Shown here: positions 12,001-20,562 of the stretch, piece by piece
Layout: every line of letters begins with the position of its first letter
Position numbering within the stretch: the first letter of the stretch is position 1
Assembly (NCBI GenBank): GCA_903858115.1
Contig: CAIOHR010000415.1
Span: 1 to 35,831, forward strand
Length of the DNA stretch: 35,831 bases
Reading direction: 5' to 3'
Origin: an uncultured Pirellula sp.
Lineage (GTDB): Bacteria > Planctomycetota > Planctomycetia > Pirellulales > Pirellulaceae
The notes under the pieces: generated by a model
Told to the model about the DNA's origin: nothing
Database searches by the model: none
Seen by the model: only the letters and a program-made list of their open reading frames with translations
Program-made: the position numbers and the translations under genes

Positions 12001-15000
12001 CTATTGCTTGCACATTCGGTTCGTATCGGTAGGGCGAGTCTGCTCCGAACGTTGTCACGGGAGTGCTTGTGAAGATAGGAGGCACGACCGTGACCGGCGC
12101 CGTTACGGTGACTGTAAAGCCTTGGTCGGTCGAGCCTCCATTGCCATCGCTAGCAGTGAGTACGACCGTGTTGCTGCCGATCTGCTCGGGCATGGGTGCC
12201 CAGTAGATGGTGTTCGTCGATGAGTCGAGCAGCATTCCCCCTGGCGCATTGGTTAGTTCAAAACCGACATCGTCACCATCGGGATCAATGGCGGTGGGTT
12301 TGTAGCTCCATACTCGATTCGGATCAAATCGATTGAGGATCACACTGACGGTGTTATCACCTTGATTTGGAACCAGGATGTCTGGTTTATTGTCCTTATT
12401 GATATCGCGGATTTCGATCGCGCCTGGTTTGTCGCCGACTTGGATGATCTGTGGCGCAGTGAACCGACCAGTTCCGCGATTGAACACGAGAGCAACGCGA
12501 TCGTCTTCGGGTTGTGCAACAACGATGTCCAATCGGCCATCAGCATTCATATCTGCGATGCCCATGGCTCCGGGCGCATGGATCGCGGGAATGACAAACG
12601 GGGCGAGAAACGTTCCGTCTCCTCGACCTTGCAGAACCATCAAGCGATTTCCTGCGGAATCGCTCAGAACAAGATCTAGTTTTCCATCGCCCGAAACATC
12701 GCCGGTGGCAACTCCGCTTGGGTTGAATCCGAGCGGCAAGACCAAGGTAACGCCAAACGTATCATTGCCGGCAAGCAGGCCAACCAGCGTCTGGTCAAGC
12801 GAACTGATGGCAACGGCATCGGTTTTTCCATCCCCGTTGAGATCGCCGAGTATCAACTCGGTCGGACGAACTGGCAGGTCAATGTCGGTACGAGCGAACG
12901 ATAATGGACTCGTGTGTTGGAATAGCGACAAAGACTTTCCAACTTGATTGGCCGTCAGGATATCGAGCAAGTCATCATGGTCTGCATCCACGAGTTCTAC
13001 AGCCACCGGGAACAAGTCGGTAAACAAATCGGGCTGTCTTGCAAAAGTCTCATCGACCACTCCGTGAAGAAGCTTGACTCGGTCCAAGCCTGCAACCACC
13101 GTGACAGCGTCCGGTCGACCATCACCGTCGACGTCACCCGTAGCGATGTCGGTCAATCCCTTGGTTTTTCCTATGAATGCTTCGTTATTCTTGAGACCAC
13201 CCAAGCCCGTAATGTCATCGACACCGTCGCCATTAAAGTCACCGACGAACAAGCCGTTCGTAGACGAAGTCGCGGTAGTAAAACCGTAGTGCTCTGAAAA
13301 CGTTCCGTCCGATCTTCCGAGAAGCACTCCATTGAACGGTCGTTGGCTGAAGGAAAGGAATCCATAGCCCCAGGTCGTTGCGAGATCCGTTAGACCATCA
13401 CCATTAAAGTCGCCCCCTTGGAGCAATAAGCCGTTGGTCAAATAGGTGGTGGGATCGCGGAACGTAAAGTCTCCATTTCCGAACATGACGACTGTCGTCG
13501 CGGAGTGAGTCGAGTAGGCGATGTCATTTTTTCCGTCGTGATCAAAGTCATCGACAAAATAGCTATGAATACTTTGACCAACGGGAATGAACGCAGGATT
13601 CTCGATAACCGCCTTTCGGAACAGAACCGAGGCGTCATTGCCAACGTTGCCGGTTTGTTCATAGATGGAAAAGCGTGAAGGAGTCCCATTGTTGGTATTG
13701 TCTCTGCTAAAGGAAAAAAGCTCCTTGACACCATCGTTGTTAAGATCCCCCATACCTAACGCTTCGTCATGATAGAAACCGTAGGCTCGCGGAGTGAGGG
13801 TGATCAAGTTGGATGCGTCAGGAAGCTCGCGGTATCGGCGATTGGCGGGATCGTAGATTAGAACAACGATTTTTGTATTGAGATTCGTATCGATGTTGCC
13901 GGTTTGCAGTCGATAGATCAAATCGGGATAGCCATCGCGATTGAAATCGTCCGTTTGCAGAATCTGTTGGCTGACTCCTCCAGCGCCGGAGCCTTGCGAA
14001 GGGATCGTCGGTAGATACTGAAAGGCACCGTTTCCTAGCCCGAACGCTTGGCCGAACCGATCTCCGTCCATCCAAGCGAGATCCAGTTTTCCGTCGCGAT
14101 CGATATCCAAGGCAATCAATGACTTGTACCCTTGAATACCACCCAGAGCTGTTTCGTAAGGGGCAAACGTTCCGTCTCCTTTACCGGCAGCAAAAAAGAA
14201 TGCGTTTCCGAAGCCAGCTCCACCCATGGTGACGATATCGACATAGCCATCGCCATTGAAATCGCCAGTGACCGACTCGCCCGAGCGCGCCTTAACGGCC
14301 GAGTAATCTTGATTGTATGCGTAGCTGTTTACAAAGTTGGGAGCTCGCAATGTACCGGGCAGGTCGCCAAGGAAGATGCCAACCGCGCCCGGTTGTTGAT
14401 CGCGTTGGCTGGCACCAGCTGCGATATCGATGACTCCATCGCGATTGAAGTCCGCCACGGCAAGAAACTGCGAGGTCCGCGATAATTTGACGATGCCTTG
14501 ACCGATGTCATCGTCAAACGAAGCGTTGTACTGTTGTATTGCAAAAGTTCCGGTCCCGTTACCAAGACCAATCATGACATTGCCCGCGTATTGAGTATCT
14601 CCAAAAAGGAAATCAAGTTTACCGTCGCCATTGAGATCCTCGCCGCGTCCATCGGAGTTCGCAATTCCTGGCCAGCGTGGTTCATCAAAGTTGCTGTTGA
14701 CGACGACTGCGTTGCCAGATTGCGTTCCGTTGCCAAACTGACCGTTCCCTTGGCCTTGGAGTAGTACGACCCCTAGGTTCGAGCTTACAAGAGCGTCAGC
14801 TTTACCATCGCCATCAAAGTCATCGATGTACGCCGTTGTGGGACTGACATTACGGGCGCCTGTATTGCTGCTGTTGAAGTAGCTTCTCGTGACGGTATTG
14901 ATTATCTCGCCGAACTGTCCGCTACCATTGTTTAAACGAACTTCTAGGCGAGTGTCGTTGTAATTGAGACGAACGAGGTCTGGTCCGTTGACTCCATCCA

Positions 15001-17398
15001 CATCCGCAACGTATCCGTAACCACCGTTGTTGTTCGCCGCAGCGAGTAAAGTCGTTCCCGAGAAGCGTCCCGTTCCATCGCCAAGCTGAACTCCAATCCC
15101 TCGCCGGCCACCGATTTGAACTTGTTCGCTCTCGAAGAGAATCAGATCGAGCTTTCCGTCTCCGTTGAGATCCGCCAATTGCGTGTTTGCAACGTAGTTT
15201 CCCGAGTTGGGTGAGACGATTGGGTTTGTATCGAAGAGGCTTGCGGAGTTACCCGCGTATACAAGCGTTTGGTTAGTGGCAATCGTGGTGACAATCAAAT
15301 CGAGCCTGCCATCCCCTGTAACGTCCTTGAGATGAGCCGACGCGGCGCGCCCGATCCTGCCCGCGACGACCGGCAAATTTGCTCGCCATCCCTCGCGGAA
15401 AGTGCCTTCGCCATTGCCCAACCTGACAATTACATAACCACGATCTCTAGCGTCGTTCCAATTACCACCTGGAGTTAGGTTGGCAAGCACAATAAGATCT
15501 GGGATGCCATCGCCGTTCACATCCTCGGTCAGGACTCCTTGGATGTCGCGTTGAAAGTCGCCCAGTGTATTCGGTGCGAATCCCAATGGAACGGAATACC
15601 CCGTTGTGAACGGAGTGCTCAAAATCGAAGGGTTAGGTTCGCCAATGCTGATGGGCTTGGTCGATCCAAAATGTTGAGGAGATCCGGCCAAGTAACCGAG
15701 TTGTTCTTCAGCTGCGTTCGCGGTAACGAGACTCATCGAACCATTGGTCTGCGAAAGAACATCCACCGCAACGGGACCTAACCCCGTTGCGTAGGTTTGT
15801 ACTTCGAAGGGGCTACTGATCACCGCATCCGTCTCTGGAGTACTGGTGAAAATTGGGGGCCGATTGACGAACGAGGCACGGACGTCGATGGAAAATCTCT
15901 GTCTCACTTGAAGACCGAACTCATCCGTAGCAACTAGAACGATCGAATGCCGCCCTACATCGAAGGACTGCGTTGGCCAGCGAAGCTCCCCCGTCGCGGC
16001 GTCGAGAGCCATGCCGGCGGGGGCGGATTCAGCGGAGTACAACACGCGGGCATCGACAGGGCTTTTTGCAATTGCTTGATACCTGTACGGGTTGCCAGCT
16101 TGGATGTCCGAGATGGGAGTCGATGTAAAGACTGGAGGTTGGCGATGAAGCGAGCCCAAGACCTTTACATCGAACGTGAATTGCTTGCTGGATGGATTAG
16201 CGAATCGCAGCTCCTTCGACACCGAGACTTCTCCTGGAGAGAGAGCACCGTTGGATCCAGCGTCGATTAGCAAGTAGGGGCGGCCATCCGCAGTCCAGCC
16301 ATCGGGAGCTACGACCGAGACGTTCAAATCGGAAAGTGAATCGATGACTGCCAACAGTGTCCCTGTTGCGACCGAGTTACCGAGATTCTCGACCGAAAAT
16401 TCAGTGATTAGCGTCTGGCGATTATTGGTATAGGTTGTTCGTCCGTAGCGAGCCGCGTAGTTGCCAGATAGATCTTCCATCTGATTCCATACGACCGGGC
16501 TGGAGGCTCGCACACTGCTTGCAGTATTCCAAACCGAGGAAGTAGGGTTTGGACCGATCGCGTCGATGACCTCAATCGCACGCAGAATGATACTTGAATT
16601 TCTATCACCATCATTGTTTAGCAACCGTACGGCGACATGGACTGTGGTACCAGCTGCGAGACCCGTGAGATTAATCGTTGCCGAAGGGGTTTGCTGAACG
16701 TTTCCGGGAACGAGTGATGGACCGTAGGTTGATGCGATTGATTCCGAGATGTTGAAAGTGGCTTCGAATCTTGGTGAATAAGGCAATACAATCGGATTAC
16801 CGCTAGCATCGGTGACAACTATTTCAAATGCATCGCGAATCGAATCGACGCTGGTGGTGTCGAAGACTGGGTTCTCGAAAAGAACACGAACGGCGGAGGA
16901 ATCGTCGGGTAGAACGAGGGTGGATTTCAGTGTTGTGCGAAGCGAGTTACCCTCGTTTAGTTTTGGAGAACAGCTGGCGTTCGAAACAAAACCCGCACCA
17001 TTTTGGGAGTCTGAATCCGTCGGCTTCCAGCCATGAGGTTTTGAGCCGCCGTTGAGATGATTGATGAGTGAGAGGGCATCTAATGCTTCCACAAAACCAT
17101 TGCAGTTGACATCAAAATAAGGAGGTCGTTGTTCGGCAGGTACTGTTGCGGGCAATCGTCCATTCGAATCACTGTACTTGGGCCCGTTGATTTCGTTAAC
17201 GACAGCCAGGACGTCGAGAGCAGAGACATCTTGGGATGTGGAGTTCAGAACGCTATAGGGCTGTAAAACATTGGTCCAACCATCGATCGCCATCACGCGG
17301 CGATCTTCGAGCTGCTCCCAGATCATCGTGCGAAATCGGAGCCTCCGCCGGCGCTGACAGAGAAAGAAGTGGCTCAGTTTTTTCCAGAGTTTACGCAT
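3044..17398 (-). CDS. giant dockerin/FG-GAP/Ig-like/LamG/RHS-YD repeat surface protein
   Basis: One uninterrupted frame of 4,784 residues. Order of parts: a very basic N-terminus ending in LEDRRVMA (30-37), a motif type common on planctomycete exported proteins; a dockerin-like pair of helices with a DVNCNGFVEALDAL calcium loop (about 46-118); an Ig-like He_PIG domain (about 420-510); a long run of FG-GAP/VCBS repeats with DxNGDGxxD loops (about 610-1690); another Ig-like domain; a LamG-like domain (about 1840-2030); an SdrD-like GTIFDDLNGNGLWD segment (about 2100) and a carbohydrate-binding-like region; tandem Ig/cadherin-like domains (about 2560-3390); an RHS start region (GYGWRLEYRNTDL, about 3430) with dozens of YD repeats; and the RHS core (FYSPQMGRF, 4585-4593) ending in DPSG (4624-4627). 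A 157-residue glycine-rich hydrophobic tail follows. RHS/YD parts normally form a shell around a C-terminal payload. The protein is presumably exported and cell-surface. It lies 126 bases after the kinase gene. No immunity gene was recognised. Confidence 0.9.
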   Translation of the reverse strand: MRKLWKKLSHFFLCQRRRRLRFRTMIWEQLEDRRVMAIDGWTNVLQPYSVLNSTSQDVSALDVLAVVNEINGPKYSDSNGRLPATVPAEQRPPYFDVNCNGFVEALDALSLINHLNGGSKPHGWKPTDSDSQNGAGFVSNASCSPKLNEGNSLRTTLKSTLVLPDDSSAVRVLFENPVFDTTSVDSIRDAFEIVVTDASGNPIVLPYSPRFEATFNISESIASTYGPSLVPGNVQQTPSATINLTGLAAGTTVHVAVRLLNNDGDRNSSIILRAIEVIDAIGPNPTSSVWNTASSVRASSPVVWNQMEDLSGNYAARYGRTTYTNNRQTLITEFSVENLGNSVATGTLLAVIDSLSDLNVSVVAPDGWTADGRPYLLIDAGSNGALSPGEVSVSKELRFANPSSKQFTFDVKVLGSLHRQPPVFTSTPISDIQAGNPYRYQAIAKSPVDARVLYSAESAPAGMALDAATGELRWPTQSFDVGRHSIVLVATDEFGLQVRQRFSIDVRASFVNRPPIFTSTPETDAVISSPFEVQTYATGLGPVAVDVLSQTNGSMSLVTANAAEEQLGYLAGSPQHFGSTKPISIGEPNPSILSTPFTTGYSVPLGFAPNTLGDFQRDIQGVLTEDVNGDGIPDLIVLANLTPGGNWNDARDRGYVIVRLGNGEGTFREGWRANLPVVAGRIGRAASAHLKDVTGDGRLDLIVTTIATNQTLVYAGNSASLFDTNPIVSPNSGNYVANTQLADLNGDGKLDLILFESEQVQIGGRRGIGVQLGDGTGRFSGTTLLAAANNNGGYGYVADVDGVNGPDLVRLNYNDTRLEVRLNNGSGQFGEIINTVTRSYFNSSNTGARNVSPTTAYIDDFDGDGKADALVSSNLGVVLLQGQGNGQFGNGTQSGNAVVVNSNFDEPRWPGIANSDGRGEDLNGDGKLDFLFGDTQYAGNVMIGLGNGTGTFAIQQYNASFDDDIGQGIVKLSRTSQFLAVADFNRDGVIDIAAGASQRDQQPGAVGIFLGDLPGTLRAPNFVNSYAYNQDYSAVKARSGESVTGDFNGDGYVDIVTMGGAGFGNAFFFAAGKGDGTFAPYETALGGIQGYKSLIALDIDRDGKLDLAWMDGDRFGQAFGLGNGAFQYLPTIPSQGSGAGGVSQQILQTDDFNRDGYPDLIYRLQTGNIDTNLNTKIVVLIYDPANRRYRELPDASNLITLTPRAYGFYHDEALGMGDLNNDGVKELFSFSRDNTNNGTPSRFSIYEQTGNVGNDASVLFRKAVIENPAFIPVGQSIHSYFVDDFDHDGKNDIAYSTHSATTVVMFGNGDFTFRDPTTYLTNGLLLQGGDFNGDGLTDLATTWGYGFLSFSQRPFNGVLLGRSDGTFSEHYGFTTATSSTNGLFVGDFNGDGVDDITGLGGLKNNEAFIGKTKGLTDIATGDVDGDGRPDAVTVVAGLDRVKLLHGVVDETFARQPDLFTDLFPVAVELVDADHDDLLDILTANQVGKSLSLFQHTSPLSFARTDIDLPVRPTELILGDLNGDGKTDAVAISSLDQTLVGLLAGNDTFGVTLVLPLGFNPSGVATGDVSGDGKLDLVLSDSAGNRLMVLQGRGDGTFLAPFVIPAIHAPGAMGIADMNADGRLDIVVAQPEDDRVALVFNRGTGRFTAPQIIQVGDKPGAIEIRDINKDNKPDILVPNQGDNTVSVILNRFDPNRVWSYKPTAIDPDGDDVGFELTNAPGGMLLDSSTNTIYWAPMPEQIGSNTVVLTASDGNGGSTDQGFTVTVTAPVTVVPPIFTSTPVTTFGADSPYRYEPNVQAIENGPKRFSLVEGPAGMTIDPSTGVLDWDNRAQGIKLFANYADPGSPISNRNNGQIQIPDSPSLSSASVTAEGWFNFEDPKGALYDQLLSKQLSAVGSSIPSWGLEYYYGTLRANVGKPEQSTSLATVTAPAPIEFNKWTHIALTFDDSSKQLTLYVNGKNVGSAISPESIGYNALPLVSGSNYITLSRVKVWNTARSESEIAALALADIPSNTPGLVLDLKFQESKDVSTILDASTAKNHGFLIGTPDVVNFPLRVPALSSQGSYPVTIRVDDGKGGVTEQSFHVSVKAPTTTEVVGTIFDDLNGNGLWDRRVGESLVFNGDFDSGSVGYTTDFVQRGNQTTFGWLGNAQSTVSNVTSPFPITSDYRAHTNGSASDLMLLANGDTQDRVAWRQSIPTVSGQSYEFSFWAIRANSYEAPRLAVRVNGQVIGSTLSLNDVGLNGWKRFLGTLQANSNTTLVEIVLLGSTTAPNPGLGGAENVVGIDDVLFLSSSSRRVVVSGKANPYLAGMPDGSTAFGGTAPVASPPSIAVAAGQVLRFSATGHTVADGFFSSRSPDGLIYISTGLVTQSALNGISQFSGPHYGSLLGVFLDDNSPAGQSPPVALDFRATGNVLGGINYSSLQPAIRQVFFIGDGRTADGVEQSITVPPGATRLFFANSSTSNWNNNSGDFEVQVFDSISEPVQANRQVFVDTNFNGRFDASEPSTQTNARGVYALPIPGTAAQLGLVGKEGELQTAPGIPYRTFDIQTDILPIDFGSRDIALSEPPRFTTQPVTAAIAPGEYQYQSFAQSPSGKPMSYALAVGPQGMSIDPSSGLVRWNPIASNAGDSEVILKATDADGKLTLQRYTIKVEVNTIPIVTSIPPAFALKDVPFQYQVLAQDAEQSQLRYSLATAPSGMTIDAVSGLIQWLPSSLGAENVTVMIDDQRGGFTTHAFTLTVQIAGANHAPELANGPRSTAVLGREFASHISATDEDNDVLTYTLVSGPTGLILSSQGEVYWEPSLTGSFDFVARVSDGRGGTDEQSYTLNVDSRAPTPDLQITSSPTTAAVVGELFAYDVVAIHGELFELVTSPTGMSIASARGTIRWIPTKDQLGVQTIKIRVTDVLGNLAEQSFVISVRSSSLVPTISSAPLTEGAVGQTYVYGVAVANPSKSPLTYSLSVAPVGMQIDTALGVITWTPNSGQIGPTVVSIQVRDAVGNFSSQTFSVVVSAGAFNRPPVTASTPSIDAVVGQSYVYTLIANDPEGGTLTYAVRSAPSGFSVDPNTGIVTWTPSASDIGTVAIVLTATDPLGGVAVQSVQIDVRAANRLPVIRSNPVLKVSQGAVYQYDVLASDPDREPLYYSLLTAPAGMTIDALGRIRWQTKLDTPVGGRDVVVRVVDGSGGVATQSFTFGVVADTLAPRITIIVGGEPVLYPWTTGPAVVRVIAADDVGLTNVELRVDGKPVELAPDGTVRVYFSAPGNGRLEARAFDAAGNVGTALGRVSMRSGEEDGGGNPVPEATITSVSDGATVGGFVNIVGTAAAPDFARYVLSYRRIDDSSYKTILNATTQVTAGSLGKWDTTLLENDNYVLKLEVYDTFGSFAAVELEVSVSSNLKLGNFRLSFEDMTIPVAGIPITIARTYDTLRADRDGDFGYGWRLEYRNTDLRTSLPKSGLEDIGIYTPFKQGTKVFITLPGGKREGFTFTPEIKVLPGFGQGKTLVLASPRFTPERGVTSTLSAGSGQLTVNEFGELYAAGGIPWNPASPDFGGGYTLTTREGIQYRIYGDTGLMTSAVDRNGNVLSFSNDGVTSQSESIRIAMERDSKGRIRSITDPLGKKTSYTYSASGDLTSVTDREGNLTKLSYRSDHAHYLDTIIDPLGRTGIRNEYDASGRLKAIINADGKRIETTYDPNNRLETITDPLGNATINEYDPQGNVVQVTDGLGAVKRTEYDSNNYPTRMIDALGRETRMVNDTFGFKISETDARGNTTQWTYGRFGDETSKTDPLGHATRTDYDSKGNLTGRTDANGRTASVEYSSSGLIQKAIAIDGVAFDVSTERGNPNTFATNGRRQIDIDYDAIGRPTSMRFRGDSTNSETEEVVRLVLDTNGKTIRETDGEGGVTQSFYDDAGNLIRVIDPLGRVTRYEYDFANRPIRTIFADNTEESQAYDVAGRRTSMTNRLGRVTHYEFDAVGRETAVVYPDGTPNDLSDNPRTRTEYDLAGQVTKRIDELGREMTYQYDSVGNRIAMTNALNETWSMVYDANNRQIAWQDPLGNTRRSVYDGVGNIIQQILPDGSQVLAEYDGHGRLTAQVDGEGARTEYRYDAYGALIEVIDPLGNRTKYERNERGQATAIIDAEGRRTEFKFDKANRQVSRKLPDGLTERFVYDAAGQTSSIVDFMGRSTTYTYDVNGRPTIQQFADGRTNETQYDAIGQVVSRREGTAKTLYAFDERNRMARKTDPDGMSIQYVYDAASNLLISDSIAGATSYTYDAANRLKSVTAGSDVTRYVYDAAGRHTEIQYSNGTIESREYDANSRVVRQSLTGPLGTLDDTQTTYDRVGRKLSLTEVNGRKELFEYDLAGRLIRSIVDEVVGTDRSTTWQYDAVGNRLRCDDPVKGVTAYQYDHRDRLLSEATNSLTTNYLYDTNGNILSQFDGTKRIENTWDSANRLIESKVTEGATVTTVRYTYTPDGERYERIENGEKTRFLVDSNRENAVVIADIVNGVVRVRHFRPPAGEAAIAMIQDGQTSTLYTTPMGTTKLVTNVAGIISDRIVVDPFGVVLARTGTTIGLPIYNGEFRDAVTGYDYLRARFYSPQMGRFASMDSFAGWQEIPISLNKYLYAHNDPVNGRDPSGLATSTELLTTLAINSTLGAAIFGVIGYSFGGFQGGVAGAVVGLAVGASITIGLTAFLTLGGTPIMAVEEIVISQAFTQPLAWANFNFLFPLLVADSVGFSLTTLLGYSVSVVDSGVAATVKIKTLVEQEKNNSKEAGVQLPLSSLRYRKLTSKTPKV

Positions 17399-17524
17399 TT
17401 ATTGACTCGAGGATGGCAGAGAAACGTGTTCATCTACCAAGCTATAACGAGTCGAAAGTCGTTTCTTGCAGGAAATCGAGGGCTAAATCGGAAGTCGTCT
17501 TGTATGACCCATGTTCGAGAATTC

Positions 17525-20500
17525 TCAAGGGAAAACGAGACGCTGGTTATCCGGCTCGGACTTTAACCAGGCTTTCATTTCCGATTCGGGGAACCAATCC
17601 GCTAGTGTCATTTCCCGTGCACGCGCCCGATAGTTGTCGCTTGCTTCTTGGCTGGACTCCCGTTTCTTAGCCATGCTGGCAACCATGAGTGTTTTTATCA
17701 TGACTTTCCAAGCCAAATGTTTCGAATCGTGTTCATCCGTCGCCACCGATTGCGAATTGAGTCTATCCAATGTCGCCACGATCCATCTTTCCATATCTTC
17801 GAAACGTCCGTCCAGCGAAGCGACATAAGCGCAATAAGCGAGACTATCAAGGGATGCTTCATGACTATTGCTTGAAATAGTTCGGTTGCTATTGGCAACC
17901 GCATATTGCAATGATGCCAAGTGGTCGACCATCATTTCCCGATAGACTCCCCATGCATTTGGTGTGGCTTCGGGTAAGTCGCGACCTTGATCGTAGTGTT
18001 CCAAGCATCGCTTCATCCAATCGACAGCTTGATCATAGTCTTTGCGTCTGAGGTACGTATCGGATACCTTAGCAGCCGATTCCCCGGTTAGCAAAACCAA
18101 ACGAAGAGATCTGGGAGACGTTCGCAGGGTTGCAGCATGCGCCTGATAGCCAAGTTCAGCCGCCACAGTCGCTTCCTCCAGTCGACCGGCGTGCAACAAC
18201 GCTTCATATTGCACATCGTAAATCATCCCAATTTGCGATTGTGCCGTTTGGTTCGATCGGTCCATCGCGGCATATTGCAATACACTTTCAACCGCCGCAG
18301 TCGCTCGTTCGACAGCATTATCCCATTGTCCTGCTTCCCGTTCCTGCCGAGCCAATCGGGCTTGCAACAAAGTCAGGTCAGAAGCCACTGCATAGTTTTC
18401 CGGCTCCTGTATTCGTAGTGTATTCGTCAACTCGATTGCGATTTGTAGGTAACCACGATACTTTTCCAAGTCGATCGACGAGTATGCATTGGCAAGCAGT
18501 ATATGACCATTCACTCGCAGTCGTCGCAGATCAACTCGGGCAGGAAAATCATCCCACGCTTTCTCCAGTTCCGGCAGCAGCCGTTCCAACTTCTCGATCG
18601 ATTCCGAGACTCGATTGGCTTTGGTTTCGAAATTGATCAATTTCAGCATGCATGCAAACTTTATCTTACGATGATTCGCACTTAGTTCCGAGGACTTAGC
18701 TGCCGTTTCCAGTAGGACCAGCACCTGTTCATAAAGCGGAATGGTTTGATCGCCAACGACAATTGCAAAAGACAGGTCTGCTTGTAAGGCAGTAGCCTCA
18801 GCCAAGTCCGTGATTGCGGTCTCATCCTCGAAGTTTTGTTGGAACCGTGAATTGGCTGCGGCAACTGCTTGTTCTGCAACTTGTTTGGCTTCGTCGCGAT
18901 TTCCGAGAGTCGAATGAATGGATGCCAATTGAATCAACGCCTCCACGCGGTTGTGATCGACGATGGAATCGTTCTCTTTGTCTTGCGATAGCCTTTCGAA
19001 TCCTTTCAATGCCGTCAGCAGCAACTCTTGCCGCATTTGTAGCGTACCCACTCGATTCGCGAGCTTGAGTTGAACTTCATCGACCAAACTACTTAACGCT
19101 CCGAATGCAAGCTCGCGTTGTTCCTTGGCAATAAGACTTTGTTCGACAGCAGACTTTGAAGCATTCTCCGCATGTTCCTTTGCGATTTTTGCATTGTCCG
19201 CTTCCTTGGCGATCAAATCTCTTGCATTGAACATAGCGATGGTAGCGGCCAAGCTTCCTATGGCGATGGTGGCCATCAAGGCAAAAACAGCGAAGACGAG
19301 GAGGGCAACTCGTTGATTGCGGCGTATCCAATGGCGGCATCGTTCTGGCATGCTGAGAGGGCGAGCCTGAATCGATTGCCCCGCCAGCCAACGCCGAAGG
19401 TCTGCAGCGAATGCATTAGCCGAACCATAACGCGAAGCAGGATCGTGTTGGCACGCTTTCAAACATATCGTTTCCAGGTCGATCGGGATCGATGGATTGA
19501 ATGAGCGAGCGCTTGGAAAAGGGGAATCGAGAATCTGTCGGACTACGGCATGGGGCGTTCCACGAAAGGGCAATTCGCCGGTTAACGCTTCAAACAAAGT
19601 AACGCCGAGCGAGTAGATGTCGCTTGCCGGTGAGACTCGATCGGCTGCGGCTTGTTCGGGGCTTGCATAGGCGGGTGTTCCAGTAAGGAACCCACTTTGA
19701 GTTAGCTGTACATCGAGCTGTTCTGTTTGTGCTAAGCCAAAGTCCGCGAGTTTCGGAATACGGCACTCTGTGTCATTTGCATGTTGTTCCTGCGTGTTGC
19801 TGAATGAACGAGGTGTTTCTTTTGAAGAGGCAAGAAGAATGTTGCTTGGTTTCACATCGCGATGAACGATACCACATTGATGAGCGGCGGCGAGTGCATC
19901 CGCAATCGAGGCGATCCAATGTACAGTCGTTCGAAACGGAATAGGCTTACCTGATTGAATCCGATCCAGCAGGGATGGTCCGTCCACAAACTCCATGATT
20001 AAGTAGGGGGTGAGGCTGTCACGTTCGGTATTGAATTCGTGGATGGTAACGACGTTTGGGTGCTGAATCGCTGCAATCGCGTTAGCTTCTCGAAGGAACC
20101 GTCCAACATTCGAGCCGTCACCAGAGCGAGCCTGTAACAGCTTGATGGCAACCCGCCGTTGAAGAGTTAGGTCGTTCGCTTCGTACACGATGGACATGCC
20201 GCCTCGCCCAAGCTCGCGAACGATTTGGTAGTGGCCGAATGATGGTCCAGGTATGGGTATTGACGGAGTGCTAACTTCATGATGAGGAGTCGTCCGCGAA
20301 GCAGCCGTCTCACGCGAGAGCGAAGGACTGATTCCTCTCATTCGGGAGACCAACTCATGGCATTCGGGTTCGTCAAGAAACCGATTCTGCATACGTTTCG
20401 TAGTTGCCGAGAGTCTCCATTCACCCAGGCTACAGGCGTTCTCCAGTATGGATTGGCAATCAGAGCACTCCTGGACATGCAGTTCGATCGCCGAGCTGCT

Positions 20501-20557
20501 GGCACCATCGAGCCAGTTCCGGAGCTCTTGGGCACTGAAGCAGTTCTTCGTCGACAT
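17525..20557 (-). CDS. Hanks-type Ser/Thr protein kinase with anti-sigma-like N-terminus and TPR-like C-terminus
   Basis: A protein of 1,010 residues. Residues 27-34 read HVQECSDC, a HxxxCxxC motif like that of zinc-binding anti-sigma domains. The kinase domain runs from about 110 to 390: glycine loop GRGGMSIVY (117-125), K139 in VAIKLL, E157 in the C-helix, HRDVKPSN (232-239) with catalytic D234, DFG (272-274), and GTPAYASPEQ as the activation segment end. All catalytic residues are present. A basic stretch and one membrane helix follow near 412-440, then an Ala/Glu-rich coiled coil and helical repeats, likely TPR-like, to the end, probably on the outer face as a sensor or scaffold. It starts 5 bases after the sigma factor stop, so the two are almost certainly cotranscribed and perhaps translationally coupled. 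Planctomycete ECF-STK pairs of this kind are a recognised group. Confidence 0.9.
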   Translation of the reverse strand: MSTKNCFSAQELRNWLDGASSSAIELHVQECSDCQSILENACSLGEWRLSATTKRMQNRFLDEPECHELVSRMRGISPSLSRETAASRTTPHHEVSTPSIPIPGPSFGHYQIVRELGRGGMSIVYEANDLTLQRRVAIKLLQARSGDGSNVGRFLREANAIAAIQHPNVVTIHEFNTERDSLTPYLIMEFVDGPSLLDRIQSGKPIPFRTTVHWIASIADALAAAHQCGIVHRDVKPSNILLASSKETPRSFSNTQEQHANDTECRIPKLADFGLAQTEQLDVQLTQSGFLTGTPAYASPEQAAADRVSPASDIYSLGVTLFEALTGELPFRGTPHAVVRQILDSPFPSARSFNPSIPIDLETICLKACQHDPASRYGSANAFAADLRRWLAGQSIQARPLSMPERCRHWIRRNQRVALLVFAVFALMATIAIGSLAATIAMFNARDLIAKEADNAKIAKEHAENASKSAVEQSLIAKEQRELAFGALSSLVDEVQLKLANRVGTLQMRQELLLTALKGFERLSQDKENDSIVDHNRVEALIQLASIHSTLGNRDEAKQVAEQAVAAANSRFQQNFEDETAITDLAEATALQADLSFAIVVGDQTIPLYEQVLVLLETAAKSSELSANHRKIKFACMLKLINFETKANRVSESIEKLERLLPELEKAWDDFPARVDLRRLRVNGHILLANAYSSIDLEKYRGYLQIAIELTNTLRIQEPENYAVASDLTLLQARLARQEREAGQWDNAVERATAAVESVLQYAAMDRSNQTAQSQIGMIYDVQYEALLHAGRLEEATVAAELGYQAHAATLRTSPRSLRLVLLTGESAAKVSDTYLRRKDYDQAVDWMKRCLEHYDQGRDLPEATPNAWGVYREMMVDHLASLQYAVANSNRTISSNSHEASLDSLAYCAYVASLDGRFEDMERWIVATLDRLNSQSVATDEHDSKHLAWKVMIKTLMVASMAKKRESSQEASDNYRARAREMTLADWFPESEMKAWLKSEPDNQRLVFP

Positions 20558-20562
20558 ATAGG

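Noticed and set aside
18130..18636. Plus-strand open frame of 168 codons
   Set aside because: Antisense to the kinase C-terminal repeats; no recognisable motif.
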